64,000 bases of DNA from Halopseudomonas bauzanensis (GTDB lineage Bacteria; Pseudomonadota; Gammaproteobacteria; Pseudomonadales; Pseudomonadaceae), in the NCBI RefSeq assembly GCF_900114735.1, contig NZ_FOUA01000001.1:694278-758277 (forward strand), in the 5' to 3' direction. Positions 26,418 to 39,047 of the stretch are shown one piece after another. The notes beneath the pieces are model-generated. The model was given only the letters and a program-made list of their open reading frames with translations. It was not told where the DNA came from and did no database searches. The stretch's first letter is position 1. Every line of letters starts with the position of its first letter. The translations under genes and the position numbers were made by a program.

Positions 26418-27107
26418 ATGAGCGAGCTGGTTTCCTACAGTTTTTCCGATGGTGTTGCCGTATTGGCGCTGGATAATGGCAAGGCCAACGCCCTGTCGCC
26501 CGAGCTGTTCGAGGCGTTCAATGCCGCCCTGGACCGGGCCGAGCAGGACCGTGCGGTGGTAGTCATCAAGGGCAAGGAAGGGATCTTCTCCGGCGGTTAT
26601 GACCTCAAGGTCATGACCTCCAGCCCCGAAGCGGCCAAGGGGCTGGTTGCCATTGGCTCGACACTGTCCCGTCGCCTGCTGGCCCATCCCTATCCGGTAA
26701 TGACAATGTGCACCGGCCACGCCATTGCCAAAGGCGCCTTTTTGCTGCTGTCAGCTGATTACCGTATCGGCGTCGAAGGCCCATTCAAGATTGGTCTCAA
26801 TGAAGTGGCCATCGGCATGACCATGCACCATGTCGGCATTGAACTGGCCCGGGCACGTCTGACCCACAGCGCCTTCACCCGTTCAGTGATCAACGCCGAG
26901 CTGTTCTCGCCCACCGACGCGGTGACAGCAGGCTTCCTCGATCGGGTGGTCCCTGCCGAGGCACTGGAGACTGAAACCATGGCCATGGCCGCGCAGCTGA
27001 CCAAGCTGAACATGACTGCCCATCGCAATACCAAGCTGAAGACCCGCAAGGCGCTGCTGGAGTTGCTGGATCAGTCGATCGCCGAAGACAAGCTGCATAA
27101 TCTCTGA
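26418..27107 (+). CDS. Crotonase/enoyl-CoA hydratase family protein
   Basis: A 229-residue crotonase-fold protein. The ATG at 26418 (MSELVSYSF) has GAGGG 8 bases upstream; the 15-codon extension is not supported. The oxyanion-hole loops are seen as NALSPELFEAF ... IFSGGYDLKVM (about 51-61) and GHAIAKGAFLLLSADYRIG. The first catalytic glutamate of classical hydratases (usually GGACE/GGGNE region) is replaced by AKGAF-type sequence, so it may be a hydrolase, isomerase or other crotonase. The 3' end overlaps the next start by one base (TGATG). Confidence 0.85.
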   Translation: MSELVSYSFSDGVAVLALDNGKANALSPELFEAFNAALDRAEQDRAVVVIKGKEGIFSGGYDLKVMTSSPEAAKGLVAIGSTLSRRLLAHPYPVMTMCTGHAIAKGAFLLLSADYRIGVEGPFKIGLNEVAIGMTMHHVGIELARARLTHSAFTRSVINAELFSPTDAVTAGFLDRVVPAEALETETMAMAAQLTKLNMTAHRNTKLKTRKALLELLDQSIAEDKLHNL

Positions 27108-28171
27108 TGGACTCCATCACTCAGGTAGTGCTGGGCGCGTCGATACAGGGCGCCCTGCTCGGACGTTGGCAGGGCCGCAAGGCTCTGCTGTATGGAGCGA
27201 TACTGGGCACGCTGCCGGATCTGGATGTCGTGCTGGACTACGGCGATGCCGTCGCCAACATGACCTATCACCGTGGTTTCAGCCATTCCCTGCTGGTGCT
27301 GAGCGTCGTGAGTGTGCTGCTGGCCTGGGCAGTGCGGCGTTTTCGTCCGCATCCTGAGTACAGCGGCGTCCGGCTCTGGTTCTGCATCTGGCTGATCCTG
27401 ATCACCCATGTGTTACTGGATGCCTTCACTACCTATGGCACCCAGCTGTTCTGGCCGCTGACGACGCCACCGGTGGCGATCTCCAGCATCTTCATCATCG
27501 ATCCGCTGTACACCCTGCCGTTACTGCTGGCGGTTATCGCCGGGCTGGTATTGGGGCTGCGCAGGCGTAGCGGTCTGCGTCTGCAATATGCCGCGCTGGC
27601 CTTCAGCAGCCTGTATCTGGCGAGCACCCTGGCGGGCAAGCAGATGGCCGATCACCGGCTGGAACAAGCCCTGGCCAATGCGGGCATCCAGCCGCAAGCC
27701 ACCTTCACCTCTCCTACGCCCTTCAATACGGTGTTATGGCGTGTGGTGGCGGTAGACGGGGATGATTATTACGAAGGGTTGGTCAGTTGGTTCGACCGCC
27801 AGCCAGTGCAGCTTGAGCGTTTATCGCGCCACGCCAGCGCGGCGCAGCCCGTGTTGCTGGACTCGCCACAACACCAGCGCCTGCGCTGGTTTGCCGGTGA
27901 TCTGCTGCGCTATGACCTGATCGATGACCAGTGGGTAGTCACCGACCTGCGGTTGGGGATGACCGGCTACCATCCATTCCGCTTCGCCCTGGCTACGGTT
28001 GGGCCAGACGGGCAGGATGCCGAACTGATCGAGTTCGCCGAGCTATGGCCAGCGCCGAGTGCCGAGCTGCAGGCACTGTCCTGGCTGCAGCGGCGCGCGC
28101 TGGATGAGCATTACCCGGTCTCCCTGGTACGCCTGGCCGAACCGCTGACATTGCCGCCCACGCTGCCTTGA
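27107..28171 (+). CDS. DUF457/YdjM-like membrane-bound metal-dependent hydrolase family protein
   Basis: A 354-residue inner-membrane protein. It opens with the family signature MDSITQVVLGASIQGALLG, followed by ILGTLPDLDVVLDYGDAVANMTYHRGFSHSL, whose conserved D, H and H residues are the predicted metal ligands. Four or five hydrophobic helices lie in the first 190 residues; the C-terminal ~160 residues are soluble (FNTVLWRVVAVDGDDYYEG). The family is called metal-dependent hydrolase by similarity, without firm biochemical proof. It is translationally coupled to the crotonase gene. Confidence 0.85.
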   Translation: MDSITQVVLGASIQGALLGRWQGRKALLYGAILGTLPDLDVVLDYGDAVANMTYHRGFSHSLLVLSVVSVLLAWAVRRFRPHPEYSGVRLWFCIWLILITHVLLDAFTTYGTQLFWPLTTPPVAISSIFIIDPLYTLPLLLAVIAGLVLGLRRRSGLRLQYAALAFSSLYLASTLAGKQMADHRLEQALANAGIQPQATFTSPTPFNTVLWRVVAVDGDDYYEGLVSWFDRQPVQLERLSRHASAAQPVLLDSPQHQRLRWFAGDLLRYDLIDDQWVVTDLRLGMTGYHPFRFALATVGPDGQDAELIEFAELWPAPSAELQALSWLQRRALDEHYPVSLVRLAEPLTLPPTLP

Positions 28172-28187
28172 GCCCACCACTCAAGGC
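28165..28187. terminator. Hairpin between convergent DUF457 and AI-2E-type genes
   Basis: An 8-base perfect stem GCCTTGAG/CTCAAGGC with a 7-base loop overlaps the DUF457 stop codon. There is no U-tract, so it may be a weak or factor-assisted terminator between the two convergent genes. Confidence 0.4.
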
Positions 28188-28192
28188 GGCGC

Positions 28193-29296
28193 TTAGCGTG
28201 ACTCCTGATAATCGGCGACCAGTACCGCTGCGGTATCTTCTTCGTGCACCCACTCCCGCCAGATGGCCAGCAGCAACGCCATCAACACCGGGCCAATGAA
28301 CAGGCCGACCAGCCCCATGGTGGTGACCCCGCCGATCAGGCCAAAGAATGTCAGCAGGAACGGCAGCTTGATCGGGCCACCGACCAGCGAGGGACGGATG
28401 GTCTTGTCGACAATGAACAACTCCACCGAACCCCAGATGAACAGGCCCACCCCCGCCACAGTGTCGCCACTGCCGATCAGGTACAGCGACACCAGGGTGA
28501 AGGCGAGCGGCGCGCCTCCGGGAATCAGCGCCATGACCCCGGTGATCAACCCCAGCGCTACCGGCGATGGCACACCAGCGACCCAGTAGGCGATGCCAAG
28601 GATGATGCCTTCGCCGATGGCGATCAGGCCCATGCCGATGACTGTCGAGGTAACTGTCGCCGGCACCATGCGCGAGAAGCGCTGCCAGCGTGCTGGCAGC
28701 ACTTCCTCACCGATCCGGTCGACCTGCCTAACCAGCACGTAGCCATCACGGTACAGAAAGAACAGCGTAATCAGCATGAACAGCAGCGCCAGAGCCAGGG
28801 AAAAAGCCATGCCGCTCATGGCCATGATCACACGGGAGATGTTGCCCAGGTGTTGACCACTGGCCATCTGGATGATTTCACTGATGGCGTGGGGATGATT
28901 CAGATACTCGTCCCATTGCTCGGCCAGCCAGGAGCCGACCAGTGGCAGTGCGGCGATCCAGCCAGGCACATCGGTCCCTTCACGGTTGGCCTCCACCAAC
29001 CAGGCCATCCACACCTGCGCCTCTTCCAGGGCGAAGGAAAACGCCATGGTCAACGGCACGATCAGTACCCCGAGAATCAGCAGAATGGCGACTGTCGCAG
29101 CCAGCGTTCGACTACCGCCACATAGCCGCAGCAGTCGCTGGAACAACGGCCAACTGGCAAAGGCGATGATCAGCGCGGCCAGGACCGGGACAATAAAACC
29201 GTGGAAGAAATAGATCCCGGCGATGATTACCAGTAGCAATAGCCAGCGTGCCGCAGTATTCGACGGCATGATAGATGGGGGTGGCGTTGTACTCAT
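28193..29296 (-). CDS. AI-2E family transporter (YdiK/PerM type)
   Basis: A 367-residue inner-membrane protein from the ATG at 29296 (MSTTPPPSIMPSN), which has GGGAG just upstream; longer frame begins at 29347. About eight helices; family motifs include VPVLAALIIAFASWPLF, FLYRDGYVLVRQ, LGLITGVMALIPGGAPLAF and the C-terminal LPFLLTFFGLIGGVTTMGLVGLFIGPVLMAL (overlapping parts of the conserved block). The family covers autoinducer-2 exporters and Na+/H+ antiporters, so the substrate is open. Confidence 0.87.
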   Translation of the reverse strand: MSTTPPPSIMPSNTAARWLLLLVIIAGIYFFHGFIVPVLAALIIAFASWPLFQRLLRLCGGSRTLAATVAILLILGVLIVPLTMAFSFALEEAQVWMAWLVEANREGTDVPGWIAALPLVGSWLAEQWDEYLNHPHAISEIIQMASGQHLGNISRVIMAMSGMAFSLALALLFMLITLFFLYRDGYVLVRQVDRIGEEVLPARWQRFSRMVPATVTSTVIGMGLIAIGEGIILGIAYWVAGVPSPVALGLITGVMALIPGGAPLAFTLVSLYLIGSGDTVAGVGLFIWGSVELFIVDKTIRPSLVGGPIKLPFLLTFFGLIGGVTTMGLVGLFIGPVLMALLLAIWREWVHEEDTAAVLVADYQESR

Positions 29297-29503
29297 AGGC
29301 TCCCTTCGTTGTCCGTTAATGGCCGGGTCGATTCCACGATCGCCCAACCATCATAACAGCAGGACGCGGAGCGGCAGCGGGAATACTTTTACCAGCTGTT
29401 ATCCGATGGATGCCGCATAAGTCCGATTGATACACGATGTGGCGCCCATCCTATCGCCCCATCTGCGATAATGATGCGGTTTTCCGCCCGCGAGATATCC
29501 TGA

Positions 29504-30718
29504 ATGCCCAGCCCGGAGGCGCCTTCCGCCCTGAACAGCAGAAATACCCTGCCCATTGCCGCTTGCATGCTGGCGCTGTTCACCACCATTCTTGCCAGCC
29601 ACATGCCCACCCCTCTGTATGCTGTCTGGCAGCAGAGCTGGGGTTTTTCCGCCACGGCGCTGACTGCAGTCTTCTCGGTGTATGTGCTGGGCGTGGTCAT
29701 CACCCTGCTGACCTTGGGCTCGCTGTCGGACCAGCTTGGCCGGCGGCAGGTCCTGGTACCGGGCTTGCTGTTCATCCTGTCCGGCTCGATTATCTTCATG
29801 CTGGCCGGGGATATCTATGAGCTGGCCCTGGCGCGCCTGCTCACCGGTATCGGCACCGGCATGGTCACCGGCGCGGCAACGGCGGCCGTGGTGGAACTCG
29901 AACCGGATGGCAACTGGGCCCGGGGCGCGATTCTCACGGCACTGGCCTTCACTCTAGGCGCCGCTACCGGCCCGACAGTCAGCTCACTGATGTTGCGCTG
30001 GACCGACCATGGCGATGTGTGGCCGTTTCTGGTGGCCGTGGCGCTGTGTATCACCACTCTGATCATGCTGATAAGCGCGCCCTGGCCTGCCCACCTGGGA
30101 CAGCGCCAGCAGGGCTTTCGCCTGCGCGCCTGGCGACCCACGCCGATCAAGGTGCCGCGTGCGCTGCTGGGTATCTTCCTGTTCGCTGCTGCGGCCATTT
30201 CCCTGGCCTGGTCCACCGGCAGCCTGTATTCGTCGCTGGGGCCGACCCTGGCACGGGAGCTGATCGGCATCGATGATCTGGCCATGGCCGGGTTGTTCGC
30301 GGCAGCGTGGCAGCTGGTGGCCGGGCTGAGCCAGTTTGCCGCCCAGCGCCAGCCGCTCAATCGGCTGATCATCGCCGGCCCACTCCTGCTGATCACCGGC
30401 CTGCTCGCACTGGGCGGCGCCGTGTGGCAGGCATCGGTCTGGCTGTTCATCGCGGCAACCCTGATCACGGGTATGGCTGCCGGTGCCATTGGTGTGGTTG
30501 CTACCGTGTCGATCGCCCGCGCGGCGCCCCCTGCCGAACGGGGCGCAACGACCTCGGCCTTCTATCTGGCCGCCTACCTGACCATGGCCACCGTGGTGCT
30601 GAGCATCGGTTTTGCCAGTGATCAGATCGGCCTGGTGAACAGCATGCTCGGCTTTATCGGGCTGATCTGCTGCGCGGCGCTGAGCATCATGCTGTTGCGC
30701 CACCGGCTTCAGCCATAG
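29504..30718 (+). CDS. MFS transporter (drug/metabolite efflux type)
   Basis: A 404-residue protein with twelve predicted helices. Motif A is clear between helices 2 and 3 (LGSLSDQLGRRQVL), and TGIGTGMVTGAATAAVVEL resembles motif C-type glycine-rich helix 5. The first helix contains LASHMPTPLYAVWQQ, seen in many sugar or drug MFS exporters of pseudomonads. Substrate unknown. The final 10 bases overlap the convergent azlD gene. Confidence 0.85.
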   Translation: MPSPEAPSALNSRNTLPIAACMLALFTTILASHMPTPLYAVWQQSWGFSATALTAVFSVYVLGVVITLLTLGSLSDQLGRRQVLVPGLLFILSGSIIFMLAGDIYELALARLLTGIGTGMVTGAATAAVVELEPDGNWARGAILTALAFTLGAATGPTVSSLMLRWTDHGDVWPFLVAVALCITTLIMLISAPWPAHLGQRQQGFRLRAWRPTPIKVPRALLGIFLFAAAAISLAWSTGSLYSSLGPTLARELIGIDDLAMAGLFAAAWQLVAGLSQFAAQRQPLNRLIIAGPLLLITGLLALGGAVWQASVWLFIAATLITGMAAGAIGVVATVSIARAAPPAERGATTSAFYLAAYLTMATVVLSIGFASDQIGLVNSMLGFIGLICCAALSIMLLRHRLQP

Positions 30719-31035
30719 AACCAGCGCCAGAGGAAGAAGCACAGCATGCCGCCGGCGATGGTCGCCAGCAGATTACGCCAGCGGGCGGCAATGAGGATGG
30801 CGGCAACCCCGCCGACCAGGTAAGCATTATCCAGGGTCAATTGCAGGCCATCACCGTCCGGCATGAGCATGATCGGCGCAACAATGGCCGTCAGCACCGC
30901 CACCGGCACATAGGTCAGCGCCCGCGCCACCAGCGGATTGAAACGCACCCGGTGGCCGACGGCGAACAGGGTGTAGCGGATGACGAAGGTGATGACCGCC
31001 ATACCCAGGATCAGGGCAATCTCGAAGCTGCTCAT
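30709..31035 (-). CDS. azlD: AzlD-family branched-chain amino acid transport subunit
   Basis: A 108-residue membrane protein with three to four helices, matching the AzlD family ([56 protein letters not shown]). AzlD works with AzlC as a two-component exporter of branched-chain amino acids in Bacillus. It overlaps azlC by 4 bases (start at 31035, azlC stop at 31032), the usual pairing. Confidence 0.88.
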   Translation of the reverse strand: MSSFEIALILGMAVITFVIRYTLFAVGHRVRFNPLVARALTYVPVAVLTAIVAPIMLMPDGDGLQLTLDNAYLVGGVAAILIAARWRNLLATIAGGMLCFFLWRWFYG

Positions 31036-31754
31036 TCGACCTCCGGCACAGTCAGGCGCTCTCGCCCCGCTGCATGCTCAGCCAATACCCCGGCCACAAC
31101 TCCGAGCAGCGCCGCCAGCATCAGGCCCAACTGGTACGGCAGCCCATGGGCCAGCACCGCAGTACCGCCCGCCACCAGGGCGGCGATGATCATCGGCCGA
31201 TTGCGCAGCAGGGGCACGACAATGCCGATGAAGGTGGCCACCATGGCGAAATCCAGCCCCCAATCAGCCAGCCCCGGCAGCGCCTGACCGAGCAACACGC
31301 CGACGAGGGTGCAGACAAACCACACGCTGTACATGGCCAGGCAGGAGCCCAGAAAATACCAGTGCTTGTGTTCCAGCGGCCCCTTGTCGAGCAGGTAGTG
31401 CCGGTGTACCACGGCAAAGCTTTCATCGGTCAGCCAGAACGCCAGCGGCACCCGCCAGCGTTGCGGCAGGTGCCGCACATGGGGCAGCAGACTGGCGCTG
31501 TACAGCGCATGGCGCAGGTTGACGATCAAGGTAGTCAGCAGAATCACCACCAGCCCCGCACCAGACGCCACCAGACTGGCAGCGACGAACTGGGCGGAGC
31601 CGGCGAACACCAGCGCGGACATGGCCAGCGTCGCACTGATCGACAGGCCGGAGGAGACGGCAAGGGTGCCGAAGACGATACCGAACGGCAACGCGCCAAC
31701 CAGCATGGGAATGGTATCGCGCATGCCGAGCAGCAGCTCTCTCGAACGTGACAT
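31032..31754 (-). CDS. azlC: AzlC-family branched-chain amino acid exporter
   Basis: A 240-residue membrane protein. Signature segments are [54 protein letters not shown] and [13 protein letters not shown]. Two adjacent ATG codons (31757 and 31754) are possible starts; the second sits better relative to the GAG upstream. Together with AzlD it should export valine, leucine or isoleucine, or related compounds. The coupled azlCD order is standard. Confidence 0.88.
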   Translation of the reverse strand: MSRSRELLLGMRDTIPMLVGALPFGIVFGTLAVSSGLSISATLAMSALVFAGSAQFVAASLVASGAGLVVILLTTLIVNLRHALYSASLLPHVRHLPQRWRVPLAFWLTDESFAVVHRHYLLDKGPLEHKHWYFLGSCLAMYSVWFVCTLVGVLLGQALPGLADWGLDFAMVATFIGIVVPLLRNRPMIIAALVAGGTAVLAHGLPYQLGLMLAALLGVVAGVLAEHAAGRERLTVPEVE

Positions 31755-31832
31755 CATGATCTCGATTGTTGGTACGGAAGGAGACACCCGAGGGGGCGTC
31801 ATCGGATTCTATCAGCTTGCTCGTCCGCCGCG

Positions 31833-35306
<3,474 letters not shown>

Positions 35307-35400
35307 TGACGGTCAATCTCGGAAATGGAGAGTGCGTAGTCTGGCAGGCAGCGACCGCTTTGCCCAGAAGCGGCGCCTCATACCTAAGTCGAAGTAGACT

Positions 35401-35781
35401 TCAATTGCTCAGCAACACCAGCGCCCAGACCACCGCGATCAGAAACAGGCTCAACATCTGCGCGGCGCTGCCCATATCCTTGGACGCCTTGGACAAGGGA
35501 TGGCGTTCCAGGGAAATGCGATCGATAGCCGCTTCGATGGCGGAATTCAACAGCTCCACCACCAGTGACAGCACCACACAGGCGATCAGCAGTGCTCTGG
35601 CTGGCGCCGAGACCGGCAGTACACAAGCGATTGGGACCAATACCATCGCCAGCCAGACCAACTGCCGGAAGGCCGCCTCCCCCTGGTAGGCCACCTTGAG
35701 CCCATCCAGCGAATAGCCGCAGGCAAGCCAGATGCGCCTGACGCCTGTGATGCCTTTGTAGGGGTTTTCCGGCGGCTCCAT
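35401..35781 (-). CDS. dgkA: Diacylglycerol kinase DgkA
   Basis: A 126-residue inner-membrane enzyme that phosphorylates diacylglycerol for phospholipid recycling. The ATG at 35781 (MEPPENPYKGITGVRRIW) is chosen; upstream frame runs into the regulator gene. Three helices and the catalytic signature VVELLNSAIEAAIDRIS, followed by HPLSKASKDMGSAAQML, are intact. It starts one base after the erdR stop without its own ribosome-binding site, implying translational coupling. P. aeruginosa has the same dgkA-erdR pair (PA3603-PA3604). Confidence 0.95.
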   Translation of the reverse strand: MEPPENPYKGITGVRRIWLACGYSLDGLKVAYQGEAAFRQLVWLAMVLVPIACVLPVSAPARALLIACVVLSLVVELLNSAIEAAIDRISLERHPLSKASKDMGSAAQMLSLFLIAVVWALVLLSN

Positions 35782-35782
35782 G

Positions 35783-36454
35783 TCAGGAGTGCGACTGGCG
35801 GCCCGACCTGGCCAGCTCCATATGCTGCAGCGCCAAGGCCGCCTGGGTACGGGTGCGTACACCCAGCTTGCGGAAAATAGCCGTTACATGCGCCTTGATG
35901 GTCGCTTCGGAAACGCTCAGTTCATAGGCTATCTGCTTGTTCAGCAAACCATCGCACACCATGCTGAGCACCCGGAACTGCTGCGGCGTCAGGCTGGCCA
36001 GCTGGGTACTGATGGCTTCCTCCTCCGCACTCAGCGGAGCGACATTCTCATCAACCTGTGCCGGCCAGCAGACATCGCCATCGAGCACGTCCTGCACCGA
36101 TTTCTGGATATTCTCCAGACTGGAGGATTTGGGGATAAAACCACTTGCGCCGAAGTCCCGCGCACGCTTGACCACCGCGGCCTCTTCCTGGGCTGATATG
36201 ACGATCACCGGGACATGAGGATAATGGCTACGCAGCAATACCAGGCCGGAAAAACCGTGGGCGCCCGGCATGTTCAGGTCGAGCAGCACCAGATCCCAAC
36301 TACTGCGCTGGTCGAGCAGGGCCTGCAACTCGGCAATCGAACCGGCCTCGGTCAGCTTGATCTCGGCACTCAGGCCACTGCTCAGCGCCTGAAACAGAGC
36401 GCTGCGAAACAATGGATGATCGTCCGCAATCAGAATCTCGTAGATAGGCCCCAT
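35783..36454 (-). CDS. erdR: ErdR/CrbR-like LuxR-family response regulator
   Basis: A 223-residue NarL/LuxR-type regulator. The ATG at 36454 (MGPIYEILIADD) has AGGAAG 7 bases before it. Receiver about 5-120 with D59 (LVLLDLNMPG) and K108-type SKSSS; LuxR helix-turn-helix about 155-215 (LTPQQFRVLSMV, NKQIAYELSVSEATIKAHV). In P. aeruginosa PA3604 (ErdR) activates ethanol and acetate metabolism genes and pairs with MxtR, a CrbS homologue encoded elsewhere. Here the candidate kinase gene lies next to it. Confidence 0.9.
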   Translation of the reverse strand: MGPIYEILIADDHPLFRSALFQALSSGLSAEIKLTEAGSIAELQALLDQRSSWDLVLLDLNMPGAHGFSGLVLLRSHYPHVPVIVISAQEEAAVVKRARDFGASGFIPKSSSLENIQKSVQDVLDGDVCWPAQVDENVAPLSAEEEAISTQLASLTPQQFRVLSMVCDGLLNKQIAYELSVSEATIKAHVTAIFRKLGVRTRTQAALALQHMELARSGRQSHS

Positions 36455-36529
36455 GCCGCTTCCTGCCTGTGTTGTGTGTCCGGATATGTCATCGCGCAGC
36501 GACACAGCCTGACATTGGAGACAGCATCC

Positions 36530-36727
36530 GTCAATTTGTTTACCGGAACCCAACAGCACACGCGGTGTCTTTCTCCGGTTGCGCTGCTGGCGGGTGCCGC
36601 CTGCTGGGCAATCCATGTGTTGCTGGCCGGCATACTGGCCATACGATATGATCCGATTCGCGTATCCTTTATTCAGTTCAACATCTGCGCCCTGGCTAGC
36701 CTGGCACTGGCGCTGCGGTTCGAGAGT
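36530..36727 (+). pseudogene. Remnant of an EamA/DMT-family transporter
   Basis: In the 445-base gap between erdR and the PA3611-like gene, one frame encodes about 65 residues reading LFTGTQQHTRCLSPVALL then CWAIHVLLAGILAIRYDPIR then FIQFNICALASLALALRFE. This strongly recalls the middle of EamA transporters (LLTG...LALLCALCWALHVLLLGRLARR-DPL...QF...LFE). There is no plausible start, and the sequence before and after does not continue the family. It appears to be a decayed gene fragment. Nothing else gene-like is seen in 36455-36899. Confidence 0.45.
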
Positions 36728-36899
36728 ATCGACCCTGATGCCATCCGCTGTATCGGCAACACCGCCAAGGTCCGGCCGCTGTTCAGCAGGAGCCAGCCGA
36801 CCACCACTGAGGAAAATTCATGCCCCCTCAGAACCAGTAGGAGCGATGAAGGTCACAGATGTACGCTCGCAGATATGAACACAGCCCGGTGGAGAACCT

Positions 36900-37298
36900 A
36901 TGCGTTACCTTATCGTCATGATTGCCCTGTTGATCGCCCTGCCCAGCCAGGCCGCATCTTTGCGCGAAACCCGTCTGGAAGCGACGTTGAAGAGTGTCGC
37001 TCAGCAAAGCAGCAAGGGTACCCCGCGGCAGGTCAATGCCAATATTGTGGATGAAGGCTTCACTGCCGAAGGGCAGGAGCTCATCAATCACCTGACCGTG
37101 GACCCTGCTTATGCCTCGCGCATGCAGAGTGACCCACTGGTAGTGCGCAGCCAGCTGCAAAGCAGTGTTTGTGCCGACCAGCGCTTTCGCCGTCTGCTGG
37201 ACATGGGTGCCACGTTGACTTACCACTTCGTGCTGGCTGACTCCAACCAGCCGGTGCTGACCCAGAGTTTCGTGGCCGATCACTGCCAGGCCATGTAA
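36900..37298 (+). CDS. PA3611-like secreted/periplasmic protein
   Basis: A 132-residue protein with a signal peptide (about 1-18, MRYLIVMIALLIALPSQA). The mature part (LRETRLEATLKSVAQQSS, SVCADQRFRRLLDMGATLTYHFV) matches the family of P. aeruginosa PA3611, described as a quorum-sensing-regulated virulence factor with a known structure but no known activity. Two cysteines (SVCADQ and DHCQAM) could form a disulfide. GGAG lies 5 bases before the ATG. P. aeruginosa has it near recX-recA too, supporting orthology. Confidence 0.85.
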   Translation: MRYLIVMIALLIALPSQAASLRETRLEATLKSVAQQSSKGTPRQVNANIVDEGFTAEGQELINHLTVDPAYASRMQSDPLVVRSQLQSSVCADQRFRRLLDMGATLTYHFVLADSNQPVLTQSFVADHCQAM

Positions 37299-37331
37299 GT
37301 CACGTCGGGATCAAAGTAGCCCCACATGGAG

Positions 37332-37775
37332 TCAGTTCGAGAAGTAGCCACCGAAGCCGCGATATTGCATGAAGCGTTGCTGCCTCGCTCGCTCCTTGAG
37401 GTCACTGGCCGGACCTTCAGGGAAGCGTTTCGCGAAGGCCATCTGGGCCAGAGCGGCCCAATCCCAGGCACCATCACGCAGTACTTCGTCGATCAGCCGC
37501 TCGGCCACGCCGCGCTGGCGTAGCTCTTCGCGCAGCCGGACCGGGCCATAACCGCGCTGGCTGCGGGAATAGACGTAAGCCTCGCAGAAGCGCTCATCGC
37601 TGAGCAGCCCCTGCTCCTGCAACCGATCCAGCTCCACTTCCGCCATCTCGGTTGCTGCGCCCCGCTGGCGCAGCTTGCGCACTAGCTCGGCGTAGCTGTG
37701 TTCGCGCCGGGCCAGCAGATCCATCGCCGAGCGGCGGATAGCCGCCGGGGTATCCAGGCTCTGTTTACCTAACAC
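37332..37775 (-). CDS. recX: RecX, regulator of RecA
   Basis: A 147-residue RecX protein, which caps and limits RecA filaments. Family features are AIRRSAMDLLARREHSYAELVRKLRQRG and DERFCEAYVYSRSQRGYGPVRLREELRQRGV, made of repeated three-helix units. It lies 16 bases downstream of recA on the same strand and is probably expressed by read-through from the LexA-controlled recA promoter. Confidence 0.95.
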   Translation of the reverse strand: MLGKQSLDTPAAIRRSAMDLLARREHSYAELVRKLRQRGAATEMAEVELDRLQEQGLLSDERFCEAYVYSRSQRGYGPVRLREELRQRGVAERLIDEVLRDGAWDWAALAQMAFAKRFPEGPASDLKERARQQRFMQYRGFGGYFSN

Positions 37776-37791
37776 GCGTCAGTTGCCGATA

Positions 37792-38829
37792 TCAGCCGTC
37801 GAGATCGGCATTCTCTTCGACCGCAGCCGTCTTGCTGCTGGCCTTGGGAAGCAACTCATCACGGATGGCCTTTTCGATCTCATCGGCGATCTGCGGGTTG
37901 TCAGCCAGGAACTTGGCCGCATTGGCCTTGCCCTGCCCGATCTTGTTGCCCTTGTAGCTGTACCAGGCGCCGGATTTCTCGATCTGACCGATCTGCACGC
38001 CCAGGTCGATGATCTCGGCATTATGGTAGATACCGGTGCCATACAGAATCTGGAACTCAGCCTGACGGAACGGCGGCGCCACCTTGTTCTTCACTACCTT
38101 GACCCGGGTTTCGCTGCCGATCACCTCGTCGCCTTCCTTCACCGCACCGGTGCGGCGAATATCCAGACGCACCGAGGAGTAGAACTTCAGCGCGTTACCG
38201 CCGGTGGTGGTTTCCGGGTTGCCGAACATGACACCGATCTTCATGCGAATCTGGTTGATGAAGATCACCAGACAGTTGGCGTTCTTGATGTTACCGGTAA
38301 TCTTGCGCAGCGCCTGGGACATCAGACGAGCCTGCACGCCGACGTGGTGGTCACCCATGTCGCCTTCGATTTCGGCCTTGGGCACCAGTGCCGCCACGGA
38401 GTCGACGATGATCACGTCCACGGCGTTGGAGCGCACCAGCATATCGGTGATTTCCAGTGCCTGCTCACCGGTATCCGGCTGGGACACCAGGAGGTCATCC
38501 ACATTCACGCCCAGCTTGCCGGCGTACTCCGGATCGAGCGCGTGCTCGGCATCGACGAAGGCGCAGGTGGCGCCGCTTTTCTGCGCCTGGGCAATAACCG
38601 ACAAGGTCAGCGTGGTTTTACCGGATGATTCCGGACCGTAGATCTCGACGATCCGGCCCTTGGGCAGACCGCCCAGGCCCAGGGCGATATCCAGGCCCAG
38701 CGAGCCGGTGGAGATCGACGGGATCGCCTGACGCTCGTGGTCGCCCATGCGCATGACCGCACCCTTGCCAAATTGACGTTCAATCTGACTCAAAGCCGCT
38801 GAAAGCGCCTTCTTCTTGTTGTCGTCCAT
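37792..38829 (-). CDS. recA: Recombinase RecA
   Basis: A 345-residue recombinase. The ATG at 38829 (MDDNKKKAL) has GAGG 7 bases upstream; frame above it is leader. Walker [10 protein letters not shown] at 65-73, Walker [16 protein letters not shown]1/L2 DNA-binding loops ([39 protein letters not shown] in part) and an acidic C-terminus ([10 protein letters not shown]) are all present. It catalyses strand exchange and triggers LexA self-cleavage. A LexA box lies 59 bases upstream. Confidence 0.98.
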   Translation of the reverse strand: MDDNKKKALSAALSQIERQFGKGAVMRMGDHERQAIPSISTGSLGLDIALGLGGLPKGRIVEIYGPESSGKTTLTLSVIAQAQKSGATCAFVDAEHALDPEYAGKLGVNVDDLLVSQPDTGEQALEITDMLVRSNAVDVIIVDSVAALVPKAEIEGDMGDHHVGVQARLMSQALRKITGNIKNANCLVIFINQIRMKIGVMFGNPETTTGGNALKFYSSVRLDIRRTGAVKEGDEVIGSETRVKVVKNKVAPPFRQAEFQILYGTGIYHNAEIIDLGVQIGQIEKSGAWYSYKGNKIGQGKANAAKFLADNPQIADEIEKAIRDELLPKASSKTAAVEENADLDG

Positions 38830-38887
38830 TGTGCATCCTCTGGTATGGGGGTACGCGAGCGCCCCGGAAAAATGGAAAATCAAAACA

Positions 38888-38903
38888 CTGTATGTATGGT
38901 CAG
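38888..38903 (-). promoter_or_regulatory. LexA (SOS) box upstream of recA
   Basis: On the minus strand CTGACCATACATACAG fits the CTG-N10-CAG SOS consensus with AT-rich middle. It starts 59 bases before the recA ATG, as in other gammaproteobacteria. Confidence 0.88.
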
Positions 38904-39047
38904 TGATTATTCCACAGTTGTCCGGAATCGCCTACCCCCTTTCATCGAGACTGTGCGGCGATTGGCAACGCCTTCTGCTTCGCCCCTGCAACGACATCTA
39001 CAGACACCTTAGGGAGCGGCTTGCCCGCGAATGGGTGCCGAGCAACG

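Noticed and set aside
36215-37054. A 279-codon plus-strand frame
   Set aside because: It is antisense to erdR in its first third and out of frame with the PA3611-like gene at its end. Only the middle shows transporter similarity, kept as a pseudogene.
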